Source: an uncultured Megasphaera sp. (lineage in GTDB: Bacteria; Bacillota; Negativicutes; Veillonellales; Megasphaeraceae). From it: DNA of 9,144 nucleotides. The stretch spans positions 1 to 9,144 of the forward strand of contig URLP01000070.1 of the NCBI GenBank assembly GCA_900548635.1. Direction: 5' to 3'. The notes beneath the pieces are model-generated. The model was given only the letters and a program-made list of their open reading frames with translations. It was not told the origin of the DNA and searched no databases. Both the position numbers and the translations under genes were made by a program. Positions 1-6,824 of the stretch are shown here, in pieces (within the stretch, counting starts at the first letter, position 1; every line of letters starts with the position of its first letter).

Positions 1-398
1 CCGGCTTTTACGCCTCCGCCAAAGCCGGACTGGAAGGGATGAGCTCTTCCCTTCGCCGGGAACTGCAGCCCCTGGGAATCAAAGTCATGGTCGTAGAACC
101 GGGCCCCTTCCGCACAGGCTTCCAGGATGCCGTGACGGACAGCGCGATGAAAATCGAAGACTATGCGCCGACGGCCTGGAAATTCCGTAAGGCCAATCTG
201 AATATTACGCATGATGAAAAGGGCGACCCTGACCGGGCTGCGAAAATTATCGTCGATATCATTGCAAGGAAAGACTATCCGGAATATCTGGTCCTGGGAG
301 CCAGCGCTGTAGACTACATCAAAACAACGTTCCAGGAACGCCTGCAGGAAATCGACCAGTGGGCCGACCTCAGCCGTCAGGCTGATTTCCCGGAATAG
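1..398 (+). CDS. SDR-family NAD(P)-dependent oxidoreductase, C-terminal part (5' end outside window)
   Basis: The reading frame is open from position 3 and runs to TAG at 396-398. It begins at the catalytic region of a classical short-chain dehydrogenase/reductase: Tyr (9-11) and Lys (21-23) form the YxxxK motif (YASAK). It continues with LRRELQPLGIKVMVVEPGPFRTGF, broken here as LRRELQPLGI and KVMVVEPGPFRTGF, the usual strand after the active site followed by the PG turn near the nicotinamide. The Rossmann dinucleotide-binding half lies upstream of the window. The family reduces or oxidises carbonyl and alcohol groups with NAD(P)H in the cytoplasm; substrate unknown. The internal ATG at 39 is not the real start, because homology continues upstream of it. 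A terminator follows, so this gene ends its own transcription unit, although its chemistry matches the carbonyl reductases downstream. Confidence 0.9.
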   Translation, partial: GFYASAKAGLEGMSSSLRRELQPLGIKVMVVEPGPFRTGFQDAVTDSAMKIEDYAPTAWKFRKANLNITHDEKGDPDRAAKIIVDIIARKDYPEYLVLGASAVDYIKTTFQERLQEIDQWADLSRQADFPE

Positions 399-409
399 CT
401 ATGAATGAG

Positions 410-459
410 AAAAAAGATTGTGCATGATGGCAGAAGCCTTCGTGTGCAATCTTTTTTTT
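410..459 (+). terminator. Rho-independent terminator after the SDR gene
   Basis: An A-rich tract leads into GATTG (416-420), paired with CAATC (447-451). Inside is a smaller stem, GA-T-GGC with GCC-T-TC, around an AGAA loop (432-435). Eight T residues follow (452-459). It separates the SDR gene from the next promoter. Confidence 0.8.
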
Positions 460-464
460 AAAAA

Positions 465-532
465 GTTGAAAAAAGGCCTTGACCGGTAGTAAATACCGGA
501 TGATACCATACTCATGTACCAAGAAACAAGGT
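465..532 (+). repeat. Direct repeat copy A: duplicated promoter block
   Basis: These 68 bp match positions 3921-3988 with four mismatches by my reading. The block carries the -35, the dyad and the -10 of operon 1 and part of the 5' leader. The two copies lie in the same orientation about 3.46 kb apart. Confidence 0.9.
479..509 (+). promoter_or_regulatory. Promoter P1 with embedded dyad operator (operon 1)
   Basis: The -35 is TTGACC (479-484). A spacer of exactly 19 bp leads to a -10 of TACCAT (504-509). The dyad CCGGTA-GTAAA-TACCGG (483-499) overlaps the end of the -35 and fills the spacer, centred 12 bp after the start of the -35. A long spacer filled by a dyad is the layout of promoters activated by MerR-family proteins. 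A repressor binding between the two boxes would also fit. The same geometry recurs at 3935 and 7306. Confidence 0.75.
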
Positions 533-561
533 GTTGTTAAGACTAAAGGAGATATCAATAT

Positions 562-777
562 ATGGCTTATCAATCAAAAAATCCGTATACAAGAGAAGTC
601 TTCGCTTCTTTTGATTACGTGAGTGATGATGAATTAGAAAAAAAATTACAGCAGAGCGACCAGGCCTTTTAGACCTGGTCCCGGACTTCCTTTGCACAGC
701 GGGCTGCAGTCGTACGTAAGGCGGCGGCTCTCATGGAAGAACGCAAAGAAGAACTGGCAAAAATCAACACGCTGTGA
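562..777 (+). pseudogene. Aldehyde dehydrogenase (succinate-semialdehyde dehydrogenase-like), N-terminal remnant
   Basis: A good ribosome site, AAAGGAG (545-551), precedes ATG 562. The product starts MAYQSKNPYTREVFASFDYV, like NAD(P)-dependent succinate-semialdehyde dehydrogenases of the GabD type. The frame meets TAG at 670-672 but then continues in the same frame with family-like sequence (TSFAQRAAVVRKAAALMEER, then KEELAKINTL) until TGA at 775-777. Only about 70 codons of a roughly 455-residue enzyme remain. The Rossmann fold, catalytic Cys and Glu are all missing. The junction lies 29 bp before the aldo/keto reductase start, so a deletion probably removed the rest of the gene. The TAG may come from a Lys AAG codon. 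The remnant now acts mainly as the leader of operon 1. A short peptide of 36 residues could still be made. Confidence 0.88.
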
Positions 778-806
778 ATATTTTAATTAAAGAGAGGTAA
801 ACAAAC

Positions 807-1811
807 ATGGATTACCGAACACTTGGCAAAGATTTGAAAGTATCGGCAGTCGGTATGGGCTGCATGGGTCTGTCGCGTTCCTACGGTGAACGCCCGGACC
901 GGAAGTACAGTGTGGACCTGATTGCCCAGGCCGTCGATATGGGCTATACCTTTTTTGATACGGCACCGCTCTATGGCACGGAAGATGCGCCGCACGACAA
1001 CGAAGAACTCTTGGGCGAAGCACTGAAACCGTACCGCGATAAAATCGTCCTGGCGACGAAATGCGGCGTCGAATTCGACTGGTCCGATCCGTCGACGAAT
1101 AAACGTGTCCTGACCGATGCCCATCCGGACGTCATCAAGAAATCCCTGGAAGATTCCCTGAAACGCCTGCAGACAGACCATATCGATCTCTATTATCTGC
1201 ACCGCGTCGATCCGAAGGTTCCTATCGAAGAAGTGGCAACGACGATGAAAGAACTTTATCAGGAAGGCAAAATCCTCCACTGGGGCCTGTCTGCCGTCGA
1301 TGAAGCGACGATCCGCAAAGCCCATGCTGTTTTCCCGCTGACGGCCATTGAAAACCGCTATTCCATGATGTACCGTTCCACGGAAGACCTCTTCCCGACA
1401 CTGGAAGAACTGAATATCGGCCTCGTCGCGTATTCGCCGCTGGCCAACGGCCTTTTGACGAATGCCTACACGAAAGCAGATCTCAAGAAATTCGCCCGCG
1501 GCGATGATAACCGCAGCGTCATGCCGCAGTTCACGGAAGAAGGCATGGACAAGAATAAAGATCTCCTTGCACTCATCCAGAAAATCGCCGAAGAAAAGCA
1601 GGCGACACCCGGTCAGATTTCCCTGGCCTGGATGATCGATAAGAAACCCTGGATCGTTCCAATCCCGGGCTCGAAGAAGGCCAGCCGTTTGAAAGAAAAC
1701 CTCGGTGCCCGTGACGTCGAACTGTCCCAGGATGAAGTCAAAGCCATTGACGATGCCCTGGATCATATGGAAATGAGCGACGTCTTCGGCGGTGCACCGG
1801 TCAATAAATAA
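807..1811 (+). CDS. Aldo/keto reductase
   Basis: A cytoplasmic NAD(P)H-dependent reductase of 334 residues, a normal length for the family, expected to reduce aldehydes or ketones to alcohols in a TIM barrel. The full catalytic tetrad is visible: Asp51 and Tyr56 in FFDTAPLYG, Lys85 in VLATKCG and His132 in YYLHRVDP. The C-terminal cofactor segment VPIPGSKKASRLKENLGA (about 284-301) is the NADP phosphate-binding signature. It resembles the YakC/IolS-like group of bacterial reductases rather than the DkgA group. ATG 807 follows AGAGAGG (791-797) at 9 bp. It is now the first intact gene of operon 1, after the broken aldehyde dehydrogenase and before a carboxymuconolactone decarboxylase-like gene. 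Such reductases are often next to those two families in inducible detoxification operons. Physiological substrate unknown. Confidence 0.93.
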   Translation: MDYRTLGKDLKVSAVGMGCMGLSRSYGERPDRKYSVDLIAQAVDMGYTFFDTAPLYGTEDAPHDNEELLGEALKPYRDKIVLATKCGVEFDWSDPSTNKRVLTDAHPDVIKKSLEDSLKRLQTDHIDLYYLHRVDPKVPIEEVATTMKELYQEGKILHWGLSAVDEATIRKAHAVFPLTAIENRYSMMYRSTEDLFPTLEELNIGLVAYSPLANGLLTNAYTKADLKKFARGDDNRSVMPQFTEEGMDKNKDLLALIQKIAEEKQATPGQISLAWMIDKKPWIVPIPGSKKASRLKENLGARDVELSQDEVKAIDDALDHMEMSDVFGGAPVNK

Positions 1812-1840
1812 GAAAATAATTGCGAGGAGGAGAGAACAGC

Positions 1841-2641
1841 ATGGCAAGTGATGAATTATTTAACCGGATTGCCGCCCAGTCGGCGGACCGGGTCAAAGAA
1901 AGTGATGCGGCCTTTGCTGTCCTGAATGGGGGCAAGGTCAGCCAGGAAATGGGGGAAGACCCGGAACTGACGGCAATTTTTAAACGCTTCACCTATGGCG
2001 ACATCGTCCGTCAGACGCCGAAACTGACGGAAGTACAGCGTCAGCTCCTGAGCATTGCCGCTTTGGCGACCAAGGAAAATTACAAGATGCTGGCAACCCA
2101 TGTAGACATGGCCCTGAATGTAGGCGCTACGCCTCTGGAAGTCCGGGAAACGCTGTATCAGCTGGCCCCGTACATCGGCTTCGGCAATGTCTACGAAGCG
2201 CTGAACCATGCCAACAGTGTCTTCACGAAACGGGGTATCGAACTGCCCCTGGCCGATCAGGGTACAGTTACCGAAGAAAACAGGTTAGAAAAAGGCTCTG
2301 ACATACAGCTCGGCATCTTTGGCGATTATATCCGCAACAACCGGAAAAATTCTCCGGACGATCAGATGCATATCCAGGTCGACCTGGCAGCCGACTGCTT
2401 CGGCGATTTCTATACCCGCGGCACACTGGACTATAAGATGCGCGAATTGATCAACATCGTTTCCCTCGATGCGACGGGCGGCGTCAATGAAGAATTGACG
2501 GGCCATATCAAAGGCAGCCTGAAAGTCGGCAACGACCGGGAAACCATCGTCCAGGCTTTTACGGCGGTACTGCCTTTCGTCGGCTATCCCAAGACACTGG
2601 AAGCCATGGCCTGCGTCAATAAAGCAACAGCTGCAGAATAA
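1841..2641 (+). CDS. Carboxymuconolactone decarboxylase-family protein with two CMD domains
   Basis: 266 residues. ATG 1841 is chosen over an in-frame TTG at 1820 because AGGAGGAGAG (1825-1834) lies just before it and would fall inside the longer version. Two AhpD/CMD-like helical domains are seen, about residues 42-125 (QRQLLSIAALATKENYKMLA, then THVDMALNVGATPLEVRETL) and 165-262 (MRELINIVSLDATGGVNEEL, then TGHIKGSLKVGNDRETIVQA). The two-domain form is common in Firmicutes and Bacteroidetes. The redox CxxC of AhpD is absent from both domains; the only cysteines, near residues 186 and 258, stand alone. A peroxidase-like thiol function is therefore unlikely, and a lyase, isomerase or binding role is more plausible. 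The gene starts 29 bp after the aldo/keto reductase stop and belongs to operon 1. Actual reaction unknown. Confidence 0.88.
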   Translation: MASDELFNRIAAQSADRVKESDAAFAVLNGGKVSQEMGEDPELTAIFKRFTYGDIVRQTPKLTEVQRQLLSIAALATKENYKMLATHVDMALNVGATPLEVRETLYQLAPYIGFGNVYEALNHANSVFTKRGIELPLADQGTVTEENRLEKGSDIQLGIFGDYIRNNRKNSPDDQMHIQVDLAADCFGDFYTRGTLDYKMRELINIVSLDATGGVNEELTGHIKGSLKVGNDRETIVQAFTAVLPFVGYPKTLEAMACVNKATAAE

Positions 2642-2669
2642 GTGTGTGTTTAAGAAGGAGAGATGTCGT

Positions 2670-3812
2670 ATGATTTCCAAGAAGAAGTTAGTCCTCATGG
2701 CTCTGATGGTTATGTCCCTGGGGGTTACCTCTGCCAGTCTGGCAGCGGCACCGACGGCTGCTGCGAAGAACACCCCGGCAAGTGCCTATACACAGGGCGT
2801 GCCCAGCGCCAAAGAAAAGAGCAATCCTTTTGGCCTGGTCTATGACGGTGCGATTACGAAAAATGTCAAAGGACAGGTAAACATCCGCCCGGTCCATTAT
2901 GACCTGAACGGTATCACGGTCGCTGCCAATGTCTATCTGCCGGCCGACTATGATGAAAAGAGCCCGAAACTCTATCCAGCCATTACCGTAGCACATCCGA
3001 ACGGCGGCGATAAAGAACAGGTAGCGGGTCTCTTTGCTCAGAAACTGGCCGAAGCAGGCTATATCACCATCGCGGCCGACGCCAGCTATCAGGGTGCCAG
3101 CACGGGTACGCCACGCCTGCGCGATTACCCTTCCAACCGGATCAACGACATCAGCGGTATGGTGGACTATCTGGAAATGATGCCGAAAGTCGACCATAAC
3201 CGCATCGGCTCCCTGGGCATCTGCGGCGGCGGTGGCTATACCCTGGCTGCCAGCCAGACGGATAAGCGCATCAAAGCCGTTGCCGCCTTGTCCATGTTCA
3301 ACTCCGGCCGCGTACGCCGCAACGGTTTCCAGGACAAACAGATTGCTACCATCCAGCAGCGTCTGGCCGATGCATCTGAAGCCCGCAATGAAGAACTGAA
3401 GGGCAACGTGGAATACGTAGGCTTCCTGCCGCCTCACAAAGATGACAATGAACTGCGGAAAATCATGGAAGCCCAGCCGGAAGGCATCTACAAGGACGGC
3501 ATCGATTACTACGGCTTATCTTACCGTTCGTCCCGGGCTACGGGCAGCTACACGAAGGAATCGTTCCTGAAACTGATGGCCTTTGATGTGGAAGACCATA
3601 TGGATTTGATCAATCAGCCGCTCCTCATGGTAGCCGGCAGTGCCGCAGATACCCTGTACATGACAGAAGATGCCTTCAAGAAGGCTGTCAATGCCAAGGA
3701 CAAGGAATTGTACCTGATCCCGGGTGCCAGCCATATCAAGACGTACTGGCAGCCTGATTTCGTGAAACAAGAATTGGCAAAATTCGAAGAATTTTTCGGG
3801 AAAAATCTGTAA
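2670..3812 (+). CDS. Exported alpha/beta hydrolase with Cys nucleophile (dienelactone hydrolase-like)
   Basis: 380 residues. ATG 2670 follows AAGGAGAG (2655-2662) at 7 bp; an upstream in-frame start at 2646 would place the ribosome site inside the gene. The N-terminus is a Sec signal peptide: KKK, a hydrophobic run to about residue 20, then ASLAAA with cleavage near 24-27, so the enzyme is likely periplasmic. The hydrolase fold follows: strand and oxyanion region ITVAHPNGGD (105-114), then the nucleophile elbow GICGGGG, where Cys185 replaces the usual Ser, as in dienelactone hydrolases. Candidate acid and base are Asp327 (SAADT) and His355 (GASHIKTYW). It resembles YcjY-like hydrolases rather than true DLH. 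Last gene of operon 1, 28 bp after the CMD gene. It probably cleaves an ester, lactone or thioester; substrate unknown. Confidence 0.88.
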   Translation: MISKKKLVLMALMVMSLGVTSASLAAAPTAAAKNTPASAYTQGVPSAKEKSNPFGLVYDGAITKNVKGQVNIRPVHYDLNGITVAANVYLPADYDEKSPKLYPAITVAHPNGGDKEQVAGLFAQKLAEAGYITIAADASYQGASTGTPRLRDYPSNRINDISGMVDYLEMMPKVDHNRIGSLGICGGGGYTLAASQTDKRIKAVAALSMFNSGRVRRNGFQDKQIATIQQRLADASEARNEELKGNVEYVGFLPPHKDDNELRKIMEAQPEGIYKDGIDYYGLSYRSSRATGSYTKESFLKLMAFDVEDHMDLINQPLLMVAGSAADTLYMTEDAFKKAVNAKDKELYLIPGASHIKTYWQPDFVKQELAKFEEFFGKNL

Positions 3813-3837
3813 GCGTGTAACGTGTAAAGCTTTAAAT

Positions 3838-3889
3838 AAAAGAGGATTGCTTATGACGGAAACGAAACCGCCGTGGGCAATCCTTTTTT
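3838..3889 (+). terminator. Rho-independent terminator of operon 1
   Basis: Perfect 8-bp arms AGGATTGC (3843-3850) and GCAATCCT (3877-3884) run into a T tract (3884-3889). Inside the loop CGG (3857-3859) can pair with CCG (3868-3870). The outer stem resembles the one after the SDR gene (GATTG/CAATC). Confidence 0.88.
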
Positions 3890-3920
3890 GCTGAAAAGGG
3901 CTTAAAAAAACTTGAAAAAA

Positions 3921-3988
3921 GTTGAAAAAAAGGCTTGACCGGTAGTAAATACCGGATGATACCATACTCATGTACCAAGGAACGAGGT
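3921..3988 (+). repeat. Direct repeat copy B: duplicated promoter block
   Basis: Same-orientation partner of 465-532, with about four differences over 68 bp. The stretch from the -35 through the -10 and on to CATGTACCAAG is unchanged between copies. Just downstream, TGTACC (3971-3976) and GGTACA (3986-3991) form a 6-bp inverted repeat that is only partly kept in copy A. Confidence 0.9.
3935..3965 (+). promoter_or_regulatory. Promoter P2 with embedded dyad operator (operon 2)
   Basis: TTGACC (3935-3940), a 19-bp spacer and TACCAT (3960-3965). The dyad CCGGTA-GTAAA-TACCGG spans 3939-3955. The sequence from box to box is identical to P1, so operons 1 and 2 should answer to the same regulator. 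Confidence 0.75.
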
Positions 3989-4045
3989 ACAAAACAGTAA
4001 CCTAATTCTAGTTTATATAACAGTATCAAAAAGGAGATCTTTACA

Positions 4046-4333
4046 ATGAAAAACATGAAGAAAAAAGTAATGGCTATGATTTTTACAGCAATGATGACGG
4101 TTGGCGCTTCGGCCTTTGCCGCTGCTCCGGCCGGCGGTTATTCGGAAAACGGTGACTATGAAGCGGTAGTCAATACCGATATCGTACCGACGGCGCAGGC
4201 CGACCCGCAGGGCTATTCCGAAAATGGCGATTACACGGCCGTCGTCAACACAGATGTACCGCAGGAAACGGATCATTCCATCGGTCATGTCGGCTATTCG
4301 GAAAACGGTGATTATCAGGCTGCACGGGCATAA
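4046..4333 (+). CDS. Small exported protein with three GYSENGDY repeats
   Basis: 95 residues; I do not recognise a family. ATG 4046 follows AAAAGGAG (4028-4036) at 9 bp; an ATG at 4055 is a weaker alternative. Residues 1-25 form a Sec signal peptide (KNMKKK, a hydrophobic core, ASAFA, cleavage about 25-27) with no lipobox cysteine. The mature part, about 70 residues, is acidic and holds three copies of GYSENGDYxAVVNTD: residues 31-45, 56-70 and 83-90, the last one shortened to GYSENGDYQAARA. Linkers are rich in Pro, Gln and Asp. Tyr, Asn, Asp and Glu at fixed spacing could bind a metal or a ligand, or form a short beta unit, but this is a guess. It is the first gene of operon 2, 25 bp before the alcohol dehydrogenase, and shares its promoter. 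Confidence 0.8.
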   Translation: MKNMKKKVMAMIFTAMMTVGASAFAAAPAGGYSENGDYEAVVNTDIVPTAQADPQGYSENGDYTAVVNTDVPQETDHSIGHVGYSENGDYQAARA

Positions 4334-4358
4334 GGCATAAGAAAGGGGAGAAAAGAGC

Positions 4359-5534
4359 ATGGAAAACTTCGTTTTTGAAAACAGCACGAAAGCCTACTTT
4401 GGCAAGAAATGCGTCGCCCAGTATTTGCCGACCCTGCTGCAGCAGTACGGTTCCAACGTACTGTTAGCCTACGGCGGCGGCTCTATCAAAAAAAACGGCA
4501 TTTATGATGAAGTGATGGGCATCCTGAAAAAAGCCGGCAAGACAGTGACGGAATTCCCGGGCATCATGGCCAATCCGACGTACAAAAAAGTCCTCGAAGG
4601 CGCAACGCTGGCCCGGAATCATCAGGCCGATCTGATTCTGGCCGTCGGCGGCGGTTCCGTCATGGACTGCTGCAAAGCCGTGGCCCTGGCCGCTGTCTAT
4701 GAGGGCGATGTTTGGGCTGACTTCTGGGCCAAAGGCGGTACCATCGATTTCCCGACCATCCCGCTTGGCATCATCATGACGACGTCCGGCACGGGCAGTG
4801 AAATGAACGGCGGCGCCGTCATCACCAATGAAGATTTGAAAGCCAAGACAGGCCGCGATTATCCGCAGCTCAATGCCCGTTTCGCGCTGCTCGATCCCCT
4901 CTACACCTATTCCGTACCGCAGAAACAGATGATTTCCGGGGCCTTCGATTCCCTGACGCACATGATGGAAACCTATTTCAGTGCACCCGATGAAGACAAT
5001 GTTTCAGACAGCATCAATGAAGCCCTGATGAAGAGCACTATCCGCAACCTGCGCCGGGCCATCCAGGATCCGGAAGATTATCAGGCCCGCAGCAATCTGG
5101 TCTGGGCTTCGACGATGGCAGAGAACCGCATCCTCAAGTTAGGCAAGAAAGGCGATTTCCAGGGCCATATCCTGGAACATGCCCTGGGTGCCTTCACGGA
5201 CTGCAACCACGGCTGCGGCCTGGCCGTCCTCCTGCCGATCTATTATCGCCATATCAAGGTTGCCGGCGCCGTGAAATTCGCCCGTTTCGCTACGGAAGTC
5301 TGGGGCATCGAAAAAGATGGCAAAACCCTGGCAGAACTGGCCAATGACGGTGTTGAAGCACTCGTCGCTTTCGTTAAAGAAATCGGCCTGCCGACGACCC
5401 TGCGTGAATTAGGGATGACGGAAGCACAGAAAGCATTGCTGCCGCAGATCGCCGCTACCTGCGTCGCTTCGCCGGGCAGTTATAAACATCTCGATGGGGC
5501 GGAAATCCTCGATATCTTTAACGAAGCCTGGTAA
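4359..5534 (+). CDS. Iron-containing alcohol dehydrogenase (YqhD / butanol dehydrogenase type)
   Basis: 391 residues, a typical length for group III iron alcohol dehydrogenases, which reduce aldehydes to alcohols with NADPH in the cytoplasm. Nucleotide-binding motifs are GGGS (39-42), GGGSVMDCCKA (97-107) and TTSGTGSEMN (141-150). The four metal ligands are present: Asp197 and His201 in FDSLTHMMETYF, His270 in GDFQGHILEHALG and His284 in DCNHGCG. Their spacing equals that of YqhD (Asp194, His198, His267, His281). ATG 4359 lies 8 bp after AAGGGGAG (4343-4350). It is in operon 2 between the repeat protein and a permease. A role in removing short or reactive aldehydes, or in alcohol formation, is likely; the exact substrate is not visible. 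Confidence 0.94.
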   Translation: MENFVFENSTKAYFGKKCVAQYLPTLLQQYGSNVLLAYGGGSIKKNGIYDEVMGILKKAGKTVTEFPGIMANPTYKKVLEGATLARNHQADLILAVGGGSVMDCCKAVALAAVYEGDVWADFWAKGGTIDFPTIPLGIIMTTSGTGSEMNGGAVITNEDLKAKTGRDYPQLNARFALLDPLYTYSVPQKQMISGAFDSLTHMMETYFSAPDEDNVSDSINEALMKSTIRNLRRAIQDPEDYQARSNLVWASTMAENRILKLGKKGDFQGHILEHALGAFTDCNHGCGLAVLLPIYYRHIKVAGAVKFARFATEVWGIEKDGKTLAELANDGVEALVAFVKEIGLPTTLRELGMTEAQKALLPQIAATCVASPGSYKHLDGAEILDIFNEAW

Positions 5535-5549
5535 GGGAAAGAATATATC

Positions 5550-6470
5550 ATGTTAGTCTTACAACAAATGATTATTTTTGTGCTGCTCATGGTCGTCGGT
5601 GCCCTGGCGCGTCATTATAAGATCCTGACGCCGGAAAACCAGCCGCAGATCACCAAGCTGGTCGTCAATATCGCCTATCCGGCGATCATCCTCTCCGGCG
5701 TGACCGGCAAGGGCCCGCACATCGAAGGTACGGAATTAGCCTACGCCTTCGGTGTCATCGTGGCCATGCTGGCCCTGCTCATGATTTGTGCTCAGCTTCT
5801 GCCGCGTATCCTGCGCTATCCGAAAGCCCAGCGCGGTATCGTCAATGTCATGGTCGTCTTTACCAACATCGGCTTCATGGGCGTCCCTATGATTGACGGC
5901 ATTTACGGCAAAGATGCCCTCATCTATATGACGGTCCTGCTCATTCCTTTTAATCTGCTCTTCTTCTCGTACGTCATTCAGACCATCAAGGGCGGCGGCA
6001 GTAATCCGCAGCCGTTCCGCCTGCGCAGCCTGGCTAATACGGGCATGGGTGCCTGCTTCCTTTCCATCGTCCTCTATCTGGCGAATATCCAGCTCCCGTA
6101 CGTCCTGGCACAGTCCATCAGTATGGTCGGCAGCATGACGGCGCCGCTGGCGATGATGCTCCTCGGTTTCTTCCTCATGGATACGGATTGGAAAGGTCTC
6201 ATCGACCGCAGGATGATTGCTTTTACCGTCATCAAGATGCTGGTCATCCCCATCGGCATCACCCTGCTTCTCGGTCAGTTCGTGCATAACACGTATTTAC
6301 TGGCTACCTGCATGGCCGCTCTGGCGACACCGTCTGGCAACGTCATTCCGCTCCTGGCAGCCATTTATAATAAAGAAGCCTATCCCGTTTCCGTACAGGG
6401 TATCGCCGTTACGACAGCCGCAGCCGTCGTGACCATGCCCCTGGTGGCAATGGCGACCGGGTTAGGCTGA
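5550..6470 (+). CDS. AEC-family permease (auxin efflux carrier/malate permease-like)
   Basis: 306 residues, within the usual 300-320 for bacterial AEC (PF03547) carriers. It is strongly hydrophobic with about ten membrane segments, roughly at 4-21, 36-52, 66-87, 96-118, 124-147, 165-185, 189-211, 220-243, 249-272 and 280-303. Family features include NIAYPAIILSGV after the first helix, NVMVVFTNIGFMGVPMI in the first half, and the matching TAPLAMMLLGFFL and LATPSGNVIPLLAAIYN in the second. Members move organic acids such as malate or other carboxylates across the inner membrane. ATG 5550 follows AAGGGAAAG (5533-5541), a weak site overlapping the upstream stop, which suggests translational coupling. 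As last gene of operon 2 it may import or export the acid or product handled by the dehydrogenase. It ends only 2 bp from the end of the convergent regulator gene. Confidence 0.9.
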   Translation: MLVLQQMIIFVLLMVVGALARHYKILTPENQPQITKLVVNIAYPAIILSGVTGKGPHIEGTELAYAFGVIVAMLALLMICAQLLPRILRYPKAQRGIVNVMVVFTNIGFMGVPMIDGIYGKDALIYMTVLLIPFNLLFFSYVIQTIKGGGSNPQPFRLRSLANTGMGACFLSIVLYLANIQLPYVLAQSISMVGSMTAPLAMMLLGFFLMDTDWKGLIDRRMIAFTVIKMLVIPIGITLLLGQFVHNTYLLATCMAALATPSGNVIPLLAAIYNKEAYPVSVQGIAVTTAAAVVTMPLVAMATGLG

Positions 6471-6472
6471 TT

Positions 6473-6790
6473 TCAAGTTTTTTTGAGACGCCTGCGCAGG
6501 AACTGACGGAATTTTTCCTGATCCTGCGGCGGCAGCTGCCGGAACTGTTCCAGCAAGAGCCTTTCGTCCGCTGTAATGGAAAATGCGGCGGAGCTGCCGA
6601 GGAGCCAGTCGGGACTGACCTGCAACGTCGCGGCAATGCGCTCGATTTTATCGTGTTTGGGACTGTATTTGCCGGTAAGGTAGTCTGATAAAGAAGAAGG
6701 CCGGATGCCGGCACTCCTGGCTAAATCAGCCTGGCTCATCTTTTTTTCAGCCATGCCCTGCCGTATGCGTTGTATCAGTTTTCGATTCAT
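6473..6790 (-). CDS. Small XRE-family (CI/Cro-type HTH) transcriptional regulator
   Basis: 105 residues. An HTH_3 domain fills about residues 6-62: scaffold and positioning helix SQADLARSAGI (19-29), recognition helix RPSSLSDYLTGK (30-41), and the conserved tail IERIAATLQVSPDWLLG (49-65). The C-terminal 35 residues (ADERLLLEQFRQLPPQDQEK, then FRQFLRRRLKK) are charged helices of the kind that dimerise small repressors. There is no LexA/CI peptidase or metal-binding domain, so any inducer must act in another way. ATG at 6790 follows AAAGGAG (6804-6798) and a good promoter lies at 6853-6825. It is divergent from a Cro-like gene, with two dyads between them. Prophage repressors have this layout, but no other phage gene is in the window. 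It is the prime local candidate for the regulator of the three operons. Confidence 0.9.
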   Translation of the reverse strand: MNRKLIQRIRQGMAEKKMSQADLARSAGIRPSSLSDYLTGKYSPKHDKIERIAATLQVSPDWLLGSSAAFSITADERLLLEQFRQLPPQDQEKFRQFLRRRLKKT

Positions 6791-6824
6791 AGTACTGCTC
6801 CTTTGGCGGATATTTTATGAATCC

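Noticed and set aside
670..672. TAG in the aldehyde dehydrogenase remnant read as pyrrolysine or a programmed readthrough
   Set aside because: The frame ends at TGA about 100 bp later, without any catalytic domain, so readthrough would still give no enzyme. Simple decay explains both stops.
1820..1840. TTG start giving seven extra residues for the CMD protein
   Set aside because: The ribosome site AGGAGGAGAG would lie inside the coding region; ATG 1841 has it at the right distance.
783..1847. Long minus-strand open frame (354 codons) opposite the aldo/keto reductase
   Set aside because: It is the antisense of a gene with a complete catalytic tetrad, has no ribosome site of note, and is rich in Phe, Arg and Ile as expected for antisense of this codon use.
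4121..4320. Repeats in the small exported protein gene as a CRISPR-like or mobile DNA repeat
   Set aside because: The repeats are in frame, differ at third codon positions and keep the amino acids, so selection acts on the protein.
6491..6500. CCTGCGCAGG palindrome near the end of the XRE gene as a terminator
   Set aside because: On the minus strand it is followed by A residues rather than T, and on the plus strand the T tract lies before it.
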